From positions 1-14,377 of the forward strand of contig JBILKO010000063.1 in the NCBI GenBank assembly GCA_044376615.1: 14,377 nt of DNA, written 5' to 3'. The stretch is from CAISGS01 sp044376615. Its GTDB lineage: Bacteria > Pseudomonadota > Alphaproteobacteria > Caulobacterales > Caulobacteraceae. Position numbers and translations under genes: made by a program. How positions within the stretch are numbered: the first letter of the stretch is position 1; the number at the start of each line of letters is the position of its first letter. This document shows, piece by piece, positions 1-6,463 of this stretch. The notes under the pieces were generated by a model, which saw nothing but the letters and a program-made list of their open reading frames with translations, did not search any database and was not told the origin of the DNA.

Positions 1-891
1 CTGGCGCCAACGCCGAATTATCACGATAAGGTCACGCCCGCCCAGGAGTGGCTGCTCAAGACCGTACCCTTTTATGAAAAATGGTACCGCTTCTGGCTGT
101 TTTGGCTTGGAACCGATGGGATCTTGGATGCGGTCACGGTCGATCCGAACTGGACTGGCCCTAAGACGGCCGTTAGCCAGGTCAATGCCGATACCCAGGC
201 CATGATGATTGAGGCCATGCGGGCCCAAACGGGCGGGGATGAGGCGCTCCTGTCCAAGATTGTGCCGCAATATCCCTTGGGTGGTAAGCGCACGGTTCGG
301 GATAATGGCGTATGGATTGCGGCCTTGCGTCGTCCGAATGTCAATCTCGTCACGGATGCAATTTCGGAAATCACGCCAGACGGTGTGATGACCGCCGATG
401 GTAAGCTGCATAAGGCCGATGTGATCATTTACGGCACTGGCTTTACCGCCAGTGACTTTTTGCGAACCTTTAAGGTCGTTGGCCGCGGCGGGGTCGAGCT
501 TCATGATCAGTGGGCAGGCGATGCCAAGGCCTATCTCGGCATGACCGTGCCAAACTTCCCCAACCTCTTTATTGTTTATGGTCCCAACACAAACATCGTC
601 GTCAATGGCAGCATCATTTTCTTCAGCGAATGCAGCGTTCGTTATATAGTCGAGGCAATGAAACTCCTTGCCGAGACAGGCCATTCGGCCATGGAGCCTA
701 AACCGGCCGTGTTTGAAGATTTCAATGCTAGGGTCGATCTCGCCAATGCCGGCATGGCCTGGGGCGTGCCTCAGGTCTCAAGCTGGTACAAGAACGCCAC
801 CGGACGGGTTAGCCAAAACTGGCCATTTCGCTTGATCGATTATTGGTCTGCGACCATGAAGCCTGAGCCTGCTGAGTTTTTGATGAGCTGA
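1..891 (+). CDS. Flavin-containing (Baeyer-Villiger-type) monooxygenase, C-terminal part
   Basis: The reading frame is open from base 1, so the gene begins before the window; 296 codons and a TGA stop are visible. Such enzymes are FAD- and NADPH-dependent and insert oxygen next to a ketone or hydroxylate soft nucleophiles. What is seen: an aromatic-rich segment (YEKWYRFWLFW) near residues 25-35, a conserved PLGGKR stretch near residue 90, the DVIIYGTGF motif with GTGF at fragment residues 145-148 (the 'ATG' linker motif of class B flavoprotein monooxygenases), and a conserved PNFPNLFIVYGPNT segment near 182-195. The N-terminal FAD Rossmann motif and the FxGxxxHxxxWP fingerprint would lie upstream and cannot be checked. 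The C-terminal region with SSWYKNATGRVSQNWP is typical of the BVMO-like family. The antiporter gene follows on the same strand after about 70 bp. The substrate cannot be read from this fragment. Confidence 0.85.
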   Translation: MAPTPNYHDKVTPAQEWLLKTVPFYEKWYRFWLFWLGTDGILDAVTVDPNWTGPKTAVSQVNADTQAMMIEAMRAQTGGDEALLSKIVPQYPLGGKRTVRDNGVWIAALRRPNVNLVTDAISEITPDGVMTADGKLHKADVIIYGTGFTASDFLRTFKVVGRGGVELHDQWAGDAKAYLGMTVPNFPNLFIVYGPNTNIVVNGSIIFFSECSVRYIVEAMKLLAETGHSAMEPKPAVFEDFNARVDLANAGMAWGVPQVSSWYKNATGRVSQNWPFRLIDYWSATMKPEPAEFLMS

Positions 892-933
892 GCGCTAAGC
901 GCCTTTCAATCAGGCCATTAAGTCATCTAAGAG

Positions 934-952
934 CGTGCATTAGATTTGCACG
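934..952 (+). repeat. Inverted repeat in the leader of the antiporter gene
   Basis: CGTGCA (934-939) and TGCACG (947-952) form a perfect 6-bp inverted repeat with a 7-nt spacer. It ends two bases before the purine-rich Shine-Dalgarno run at 954-959. It could be a short mRNA hairpin next to the ribosome binding site or a protein operator; the sequence alone does not decide. Confidence 0.35.
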
Positions 953-963
953 TAGGGGGTTTC

Positions 964-2208
964 GTGGCACCGGCTCAATTGAGTGTCGCCTTTTTCCTGC
1001 AGGCAGCGGTCATACTTGTAACCTGCCGCCTGGTCGGGACTGTCGCTGAGCGTTGGCTCGGCCAGCCGCGGGTGGTTGGGGAGATGATTGCGGGGGTACT
1101 TCTAGGACCGAGCCTATTGGGCCTGTTGGCCCCGCAGATTCAGGCCTTCATCTTCCCTCCCGAGTCCAAGCCACTACTGTTTGTGATCGCCCAGTTCGGG
1201 GTAGGGCTTTACATGTTTATTGTCGGGCTTGGCTTTGACCGTGAGGAATTCCGCGCCGACGCTAAGGGTGCTGCCTTGTTGTCTATCGCAGGTATGGTTG
1301 CCCCCTTTGCTGCTGCGATTTTGCTGGCGCCTTGGTTGATGCGCACAGGCGGGCTGTTCATGCCGGACGTAAGTCAGCTCGAAGCGGCTATGTTTCTGGG
1401 CGCGGCCATCGCAATTACCGCATTTCCCATGCTGGCTCGCATTATCCACGAGTGCGGACTGTCGGGTACACGCCTTGGTATGCTGTCCTTATCAGCAGGG
1501 GCAATTGGCGACGCAGGGGCTTGGGTCGTGATTGCGCTTGTCCTCGCAAGTTTTGGGGGTGACCATAGCGCGGCGATTATAACAATCTTGGGCGGCGTCG
1601 GGTTTGCCGTCTTTATGGTTCTAGGCGCCCCAAAACTACTCGCTAAGTTGGGCGGAAAGCTTGATCAATGGACCGGCGAAAGCCTTCTAGCGATTGTTCT
1701 GGTGCTCTATCTCGCTTGCGCTTGGGCGATGGATTTTATCGGCATCCACGCTGTATTTGGCGGGTTTTTACTTGGTACCGCCATGCCGCGCGGGAAGTTG
1801 GTGAATCTAATTCGAGAAAAGCTTGAGCCTGTTACGGTGGTGTTTTTGCTGCCCTTCTTCTTTACCTATTCGGGTCTGCATACCCAGCTCAGCTTGTTGG
1901 GCAATCTCGGACTGATTGAGGTGTCGCTTGCTGTTCTGGCCGTTTCCATACTGGCTAAGGGCGGCGCGAGTTATCTGGCAGCGCGGCTGATTGGTCAGGA
2001 TCACAGCACCTCTTTGGCCATAGGGGCCTTGATGAATGCCCGCGGCTTGATGGAATTAATCGTCATCAATATTGGCCTTCAGCGTGGCATAATTAGCGAG
2101 AAGCTGTTTTCAATCCTCGTGCTTATGGCCATTGTGACGACCCTGATGGCCAGCCCTTTGTTTGAATGGGTCTATGGACGAGCGGCCCGAAAATCTGGTC
2201 GGCTATAG
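964..2208 (+). CDS. CPA2-family cation/proton antiporter
   Basis: An integral membrane protein of 414 residues with about 12 hydrophobic helices, of the Na+/H+ exchanger type (monovalent cation:proton antiporter 2, KefB/NapA-like). It exchanges Na+ or K+ for protons across the inner membrane. Visible family marks are the early PRVVGEMIAGVLLGPSLLG helix, an IGDAGAW segment whose Asp sits where CPA2 proteins carry their ion-binding acidic residues, and the late MNARGLMELIVINIGL helix typical of the family. There is no C-terminal TrkA-N/RCK domain, so it is not a full KefB or KefC. I place the start at GTG 964 because a GGGGG run (955-959) lies just before it; a TTG at 946 in the same frame would add six residues but sits inside an inverted repeat and lacks a ribosome site. 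It is downstream of the monooxygenase and converges on lacI with a 30-bp gap. The ion preference is unknown. Confidence 0.85.
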   Translation: MAPAQLSVAFFLQAAVILVTCRLVGTVAERWLGQPRVVGEMIAGVLLGPSLLGLLAPQIQAFIFPPESKPLLFVIAQFGVGLYMFIVGLGFDREEFRADAKGAALLSIAGMVAPFAAAILLAPWLMRTGGLFMPDVSQLEAAMFLGAAIAITAFPMLARIIHECGLSGTRLGMLSLSAGAIGDAGAWVVIALVLASFGGDHSAAIITILGGVGFAVFMVLGAPKLLAKLGGKLDQWTGESLLAIVLVLYLACAWAMDFIGIHAVFGGFLLGTAMPRGKLVNLIREKLEPVTVVFLLPFFFTYSGLHTQLSLLGNLGLIEVSLAVLAVSILAKGGASYLAARLIGQDHSTSLAIGALMNARGLMELIVINIGLQRGIISEKLFSILVLMAIVTTLMASPLFEWVYGRAARKSGRL

Positions 2209-2238
2209 CCAAACATCAAGCGCCGCAATTGAGGGCCA

Positions 2239-3261
2239 TTATGCGGTGTCGCGCCGAATAAGCTGCGGCACCATCTCGATTGAGTCCGCTGAGTTGCCCG
2301 CGATCCGCGCAAATAACAGTTCGACCATGGCCTTTGCGCCCTCAGCAATGTTCTGACTGATGGTGGTCAGGCGTGGCACGGTCTGCTCGGCCAAGGGAAG
2401 GTCGTCAAATCCAGTCACCGAAATATCGCCCGGCACCGAAAGGGAATGGTCAGCCAGAGCCCTCACGACGTGCATGGCAATCAGGTCAGAGCCGCAGGCA
2501 ATGCCATCTATGCCCGCCCGTATCTGGTCCATATGACCAGCAATTTCAGCGGTCATCGTGTCTGTGGCAAGGTGGGCATGCAGTTGCTGCGGTGGCGCGA
2601 GCCCAGCCGCCTTCGCCGCGTCGCAAAGGCCCAGGAATCGATCGCGCAGCTCTGGGCCGTCGGTTTCGCCGACAAAGGCCAGGTTTCGCCGACCCGCTTG
2701 AATCAGGCACTCGCCCGCTAGCTGACCGCCCATGCGGTTATCAACCCCGACCGTACAATGGATCTGGCCCGGGGCACGGCTTCCCCAAACCACCATGGGG
2801 CTATAGTGCTTTGCGACCCGCTCTAGTGCCTCGAATTGATTGGACTGACCGATAATCAAGACGCCATCGAGCATGCCGGACTCGACAATGCGTTCAAGCC
2901 AGTCATCGGCATTTGGGATGACCCGGCTTAGCATTATGTCATAGCCGCTTTCAGTTAGGGCATCGGCAAGGTGGCCCAATATGGCCATAAAAAACGGGTC
3001 CGACAGGTGCTGGCGCTGTTCGTGGCCGAGCGGGACGACAACCCCGATCACATTGGTTTCTTTAACCCGTAGACGACGCGCCATCTGGTTCGGACGAAAC
3101 CCATATTCGCGGGCAATAGCCTGAATACGTTCGCGTGTTTCCAGATTGACGAGCGTCTTGTTTGCAAGCGCGCGGGACACTGTGCCAGCCGAAACACCGG
3201 CAAGGCGTGCCAATTCGGCGATATTGCGAATCTTCATGGGCGGGCCCGACGCATCAGCCAT
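2239..3261 (-). CDS. LacI-family transcriptional repressor
   Basis: A 340-residue DNA-binding regulator of normal family length. The N-terminal helix-turn-helix covers roughly residues 11-35 (NIAELARLAGVSAGTVSRAL), followed by the hinge helix with the NQMARRLR pattern around residues 58-65 and a periplasmic-binding-protein-like effector domain from about 75 to the end (DPFFMAILGHLADAL, VDNRMGGQLAGECL, GDISVTGFDDLPLAEQ, PRLTTISQ). The effector is probably a sugar or sugar derivative, but the residues do not tell which one. Start ATG 3261 is preceded by AGGA seven bases upstream; a second ATG at 3237 directly before KIRNIAEL is possible. It diverges from the PQQ sugar dehydrogenase gene, the usual arrangement for a local repressor, so control of that gene and of itself is a reasonable inference. 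Confidence 0.92.
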   Translation of the reverse strand: MADASGPPMKIRNIAELARLAGVSAGTVSRALANKTLVNLETRERIQAIAREYGFRPNQMARRLRVKETNVIGVVVPLGHEQRQHLSDPFFMAILGHLADALTESGYDIMLSRVIPNADDWLERIVESGMLDGVLIIGQSNQFEALERVAKHYSPMVVWGSRAPGQIHCTVGVDNRMGGQLAGECLIQAGRRNLAFVGETDGPELRDRFLGLCDAAKAAGLAPPQQLHAHLATDTMTAEIAGHMDQIRAGIDGIACGSDLIAMHVVRALADHSLSVPGDISVTGFDDLPLAEQTVPRLTTISQNIAEGAKAMVELLFARIAGNSADSIEMVPQLIRRDTA

Positions 3262-3535
3262 ACACAGATCCTAATATGTGGGCATTGGATTGATCAGTCG
3301 TGAGTTGCTGCAAATGAAAAGCTTGTCAATCCTTACGCTCACATAGAGCTCAAACGGTTTGGTGCTTAGCATATTTGGCGACGAATTGTGCAAAGCCACG
3401 GCCGTCTCGTCCTTTGCCAGCGCATGTTCAAATAGGCTAAATGTCTCGGCGCGTGCTATTGGGACTCAAAGTCGACCTGGTTTCGCTCGTGGGCCTAATT
3501 CGTGGCGGATGGCTTGGGTTTTGGAGGTCCAGATA
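3262..3535. other. Divergent control region lacI / sugar dehydrogenase
   Basis: This 274-bp stretch has no convincing gene. An in-frame extension of the dehydrogenase frame reaches back to 3359, but its 59 codons look non-conserved and precede a proper signal peptide. A consensus-like TTGACA sits on the minus strand at 3329-3324, pointing towards lacI, but no good -10 box follows at the right distance. The palindrome at 3351-3361 is the best operator candidate. The transcript leader of the dehydrogenase could be up to about 170 nt long. Confidence 0.5.
3351..3361. promoter_or_regulatory. Candidate LacI-family operator
   Basis: CAAAC-G-GTTTG is a perfect 5+5 inverted repeat inside the divergent control region between lacI and the sugar dehydrogenase. 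LacI-family operators are often AAAC/GTTT-type palindromes around a CG centre; this one has odd spacing (a single central G), which is less usual. It lies about 90 bp upstream of the lacI start and 175 bp upstream of the dehydrogenase start. The assignment rests on position and symmetry only. Confidence 0.3.
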
Positions 3536-4849
3536 ATGAAGACGTCAGTGCGTATGATTGCCCTGGGGCTAATTTCCGTTTCAATTCTGGTGGCATGCCA
3601 AAAACAACCGGCCTTGTCGCCAGACAAGGGCTTTGGGGAGGCCCCAGTCCTGCCGCCGCCCAATCCAGCCATGGTGGTTAAGATCGCCAAGGCGGTCGGT
3701 TGGGCTGAGGGACAAACGCCGGTGGCAGCCAAGGGCTTGAAGGTATCGGCTTTTGCCAAGGACCTTGATCATCCCCGCTGGCTCTATGTTCTGCCCAATG
3801 GCGATATTCTTGTCGCTGAAACGGCCCAGCCACCAAAGTCTGAGGATGCCAAGGGCTTTAAGGGCTGGATCGCGAACCTGCTCATGACCAAAGCTGGCGC
3901 TATTGTAAAAAGTGCCAACCAGATCACCCTCCTGCGCGATGCCAATGGCGATGGCATACCTGAACTGCGCAAGGTGTTTTTATCCGGCCTGAATTCACCC
4001 TTCGGCATGGCCCTGGTTGGACAGGCACTTTATGTCGCTAATACTGATGCGATTATGGCCTTCGACTATCAGCCCGGCGCGACTGAGATTGGCGCAAAGG
4101 GCAAAAAACTAGTTGATCTCCCAGCCGGTCCTCGCAACCACCACTGGACCAAGAATATCCTGGCCAGCCCTGACGGCACAAAGCTATATGCCACCGTTGG
4201 ATCCAACAGCAATGTTGGTGAAAACGGGATGGACGCTGAAGAGGGCAGGGCTGCGATCTGGGAGATTGATCTGGCGACCGGCAAGCACCGGATTTTCGCT
4301 TCAGGCCTTCGCAATCCCAATGGCCTAGCCTGGCAGCCCCAATCTGGCGCACTTTGGACCACGGTCAATGAGCGCGATGAAATCGGCAATGACCTGGTGC
4401 CGGATTATATGACCTCGGTCCAGGACGGCGGCTTTTATGGCTGGCCCTATAGCTATTACGGCCAGATTGTCGATGAGCGGGTTAGCCCTCAAAGGCCAGA
4501 TCTGGTCGCTAAGGCGATCAAGCCAGACTATGCGCTTGGTGCCCACACAGCCTCTTTAGGCCTTGCGTTTTACACCGCAAGAGCCTTGCCGCAGGCCCAT
4601 TGGGGCGGGGCCTTTATTGGTCAACATGGGTCTTGGAACCGCAATCCAGTCAATGGCTATCAGGTGCTGTTTGTACCGTTTGCCAACGGAAAGCCGTCTG
4701 GAAAGCCTCAAGCAGTCTTGACCGGATTTTTGGACGCCAAGGGCCAGGCCTTAGGTCGGCCAGCAGGCGTTGCGGTTGACCAGTCAGGGGCGGTCCTGGT
4801 CGCTGACGATGTCGGCAATGCGATTTGGCGGATTACGTCCGGGTCTTAA
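3536..4849 (+). CDS. PQQ-dependent sugar (sorbosone-type) dehydrogenase, lipoprotein
   Basis: A 437-residue beta-propeller enzyme of the glucose/sorbosone dehydrogenase family, which oxidises aldoses or related sugars in the periplasm with pyrroloquinoline quinone as cofactor. The start at ATG 3536 is fixed by GGAGGT (3523-3528) seven bases upstream and by a clear lipoprotein signal: MKTS..., a hydrophobic stretch, then the lipobox LVAC with Cys21. So the protein is predicted to be lipid-anchored facing the periplasm. Family marks are HPRWLYVLPNGDILVAE near residue 80, His202-His203 in PRNHHWTKN (near the catalytic His of soluble glucose dehydrogenase), Arg259 in SGLRNPNGLAW (the PQQ-contacting Arg), QDGGFYGWPYSYYG, and IGQHGSWNR. 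No PQQ biosynthesis gene is in the window. It diverges from a LacI-type regulator and its TAA stop overlaps the stop of the convergent TPR gene by four bases. The exact sugar is unknown. Confidence 0.87.
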   Translation: MKTSVRMIALGLISVSILVACQKQPALSPDKGFGEAPVLPPPNPAMVVKIAKAVGWAEGQTPVAAKGLKVSAFAKDLDHPRWLYVLPNGDILVAETAQPPKSEDAKGFKGWIANLLMTKAGAIVKSANQITLLRDANGDGIPELRKVFLSGLNSPFGMALVGQALYVANTDAIMAFDYQPGATEIGAKGKKLVDLPAGPRNHHWTKNILASPDGTKLYATVGSNSNVGENGMDAEEGRAAIWEIDLATGKHRIFASGLRNPNGLAWQPQSGALWTTVNERDEIGNDLVPDYMTSVQDGGFYGWPYSYYGQIVDERVSPQRPDLVAKAIKPDYALGAHTASLGLAFYTARALPQAHWGGAFIGQHGSWNRNPVNGYQVLFVPFANGKPSGKPQAVLTGFLDAKGQALGRPAGVAVDQSGAVLVADDVGNAIWRITSGS

Positions 4850-6405
4850 GCCGATATGGCCTTGGCGGCTTCCCGCATAGCGCTGTCCCAATCGCCATAG
4901 CTGGGCGCAGCATGTATTTGTGCGCCCGGATACCAGGGATAGGCGCTCTGACCGAGGGCTGGCCAGGGCGCGGGCGGGGCGATCAGGTGCAGTGGCGTTC
5001 CAACCGCACCTAGCAAGTTTGTGCTCGCATTAGAGCCGCCTATGCCAAGGTCTAGCCCCGCCGAAAGGGCGGCCAGGCCTTCAAGGTCATTGAAGAGGTC
5101 TAGCTCTGGTGGCTGGTGGACAACCACGCCGAACCGCTCAAGCAACTCCGCCCGCTCAGAGGCCGTATCACCGTATTGCAGGCTAACAAAGCTGGTCCTT
5201 GGCCGCGATAAAATCGGGCCCCAGGCGCTCAAGGCGGCAAAGTTTCGGCCACGCTCATCGCTCATCTTATGACTGCGCCAGGCCATGCCGATCTTGGAAT
5301 CCCCTGGTAAGGATGCGAGCCATGCCTTCCACTGTGCCAATCTTTGCGGACAGGGTTTTAGGAAGCCTTTAGGCTGATTAAAGGCACTTATGTCTGATCT
5401 CAGCATGGGCAAGAGGTCGCCGAGCGGGGCCCAAAGATCGGCGTCCACCGGCCCGTCTGTCCAGCGATGGCGACGGCCCATAATCTGTTGGGTCTTGTGA
5501 CCGATCGCGGTCACACTCGGCCAACTGCGCTCAATCAGGCCTTTCAAGCGCTTATCGGCGCAAAGGGTTATGTGCCCGCTTTGACCGACTTGGCCTAAGA
5601 TGTCAGGCATCATGCCCATAAAGGCAATCTCGTCGCCAAGGCCTTGTTCGGCCATCAGTAGGAGGCGGCGCCCTTCAAGCAACGTGACACCATCCCAGCG
5701 TGGCAGGTCCAGTTTATAAATGGCCGCGCTCGATAGGGCCAAATCGTGGCGTGCCGCATAGGCCGCCCAACCTTCCACTAGTTTGCCATCGGCTAGCAAC
5801 ACTGTTGCTTTTAGAAAACTGAGTGCGGCTCGGGTTTCGGAGTCGGGGCTAAGGCCTAACGCCTGGTTGGTCAGTTCAAGGCTAGAGTCTAGATCGCCAA
5901 GATCCGCCAAGGTCCAGGCCAGATCATACACAATGCGCGGATTAATGGGATCTAGGGCATGAGCCTGACTAAAGGCCTGTACGGCCTCTTTCAATCCGCC
6001 ACTGGCCCTAGCCGTCTTACCGGCCAATTGCCAAAGACCACCATCCTCAGGCGATGAGGACAAGGCCGCCACCGCCCGGTCATGGGCCTCAACGACACGG
6101 TCAAGGCCGAGCAGGGTATTGACCAGGGTGATCTGGCCAATCCTATCCGCTGGCTGAGCCCGCACATAATGACTGGCCAGGGCATAGGCTTCGTCGCGTA
6201 GGCCAAGTTGTCCGGCACAGATGGCGAGGGCGAGCGCGACTTGGTGATCATGCGGGTCTAGGGCTAGGGCGCGGCCATAGGCGTCGAAGGCTTCTGAAAA
6301 TTCACCGTCTTCTTGCAGCGCCAGCCCCAGATTGCGCCAGGCTGTGCCAGAGTTTGGCGCTTGCTCGGTCGCGCGCCGGGCTGAGTCCAGCATAGATTTG
6401 GGCAT
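4846..6405 (-). CDS. TPR protein with glycosyltransferase-like C-terminal domain
   Basis: A 519-residue protein in two parts. Residues about 5-220 form tandem tetratricopeptide repeats (for example AWRNLGLALQEDGEFSEAFDAYGRALALDP, and a second clear unit around KEAVQAFSQAHALDPINP). Residues about 235-515 resemble the GT-B fold of heptosyltransferase/O-GlcNAc-transferase-like proteins: RLLLMAEQGLGDEIAFMGMMPDI opens the domain, SKIGMAWRSHKM starts the second half, and IGGSNASTNLLGAVGTPLHLI is the usual nucleotide-sugar-side motif near the end. Similar TPR-glycosyltransferase proteins in alphaproteobacteria are linked to flagellin or surface glycosylation; no acceptor or donor can be read here. 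ATG 6405 has no strong ribosome site; ATG 6393 is an alternative. It follows the DUF5690 transporter on the same strand with a 58-bp gap containing a strong hairpin, so cotranscription is uncertain. Confidence 0.75.
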   Translation of the reverse strand: MPKSMLDSARRATEQAPNSGTAWRNLGLALQEDGEFSEAFDAYGRALALDPHDHQVALALAICAGQLGLRDEAYALASHYVRAQPADRIGQITLVNTLLGLDRVVEAHDRAVAALSSSPEDGGLWQLAGKTARASGGLKEAVQAFSQAHALDPINPRIVYDLAWTLADLGDLDSSLELTNQALGLSPDSETRAALSFLKATVLLADGKLVEGWAAYAARHDLALSSAAIYKLDLPRWDGVTLLEGRRLLLMAEQGLGDEIAFMGMMPDILGQVGQSGHITLCADKRLKGLIERSWPSVTAIGHKTQQIMGRRHRWTDGPVDADLWAPLGDLLPMLRSDISAFNQPKGFLKPCPQRLAQWKAWLASLPGDSKIGMAWRSHKMSDERGRNFAALSAWGPILSRPRTSFVSLQYGDTASERAELLERFGVVVHQPPELDLFNDLEGLAALSAGLDLGIGGSNASTNLLGAVGTPLHLIAPPAPWPALGQSAYPWYPGAQIHAAPSYGDWDSAMREAAKAISA

Positions 6406-6419
6406 CGGATGGGTCTTTA

Positions 6420-6447
6420 TGCGGGCATTATCCTCTTAATGCCCGCA
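6420..6447 (-). terminator. 11-bp perfect stem-loop between transporter and TPR gene
   Basis: Bases 6420-6430 and 6437-6447 are perfectly complementary (TGCGGGCATTA / TAATGCCCGCA) with a 6-nt loop. The hairpin lies 17 bp after the stop codon of the minus-strand MFS gene and 15 bp before the TPR gene start, so it is best read as a transcription terminator or attenuator of the transporter transcript. No clear U-run follows on either strand, so a classic rho-independent terminator is not proven; an mRNA 3'-end stabiliser or an operator are alternatives. Confidence 0.45.
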
Positions 6448-6463
6448 CGCCGCTAAGATATCA

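Noticed and set aside
892..915. Possible terminator after the monooxygenase
   Set aside because: Only a four-base GCGC-TAA-GCGC stem with a three-base loop and a short TTT; too weak to call.
946..963. TTG start for the antiporter
   Set aside because: It lies within the inverted repeat and has no ribosome site; GTG 964 follows a GGGGG run.
2221..2248. Possible terminator hairpin between the antiporter and lacI
   Set aside because: CGCCGCA and TGCGGTG pair only with a G-T wobble and a 14-nt loop, run into the lacI coding end, and have no T-run.
2373..2855. 160-codon open frame on the plus strand
   Set aside because: Antisense to the effector domain of the LacI repressor, rich in Pro and Arg, with no recognisable domain.
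3359..3535. N-terminal extension of the sugar dehydrogenase
   Set aside because: The in-frame extension begins at TTG without a ribosome site and would bury a typical lipoprotein signal peptide that has its own GGAGGT.
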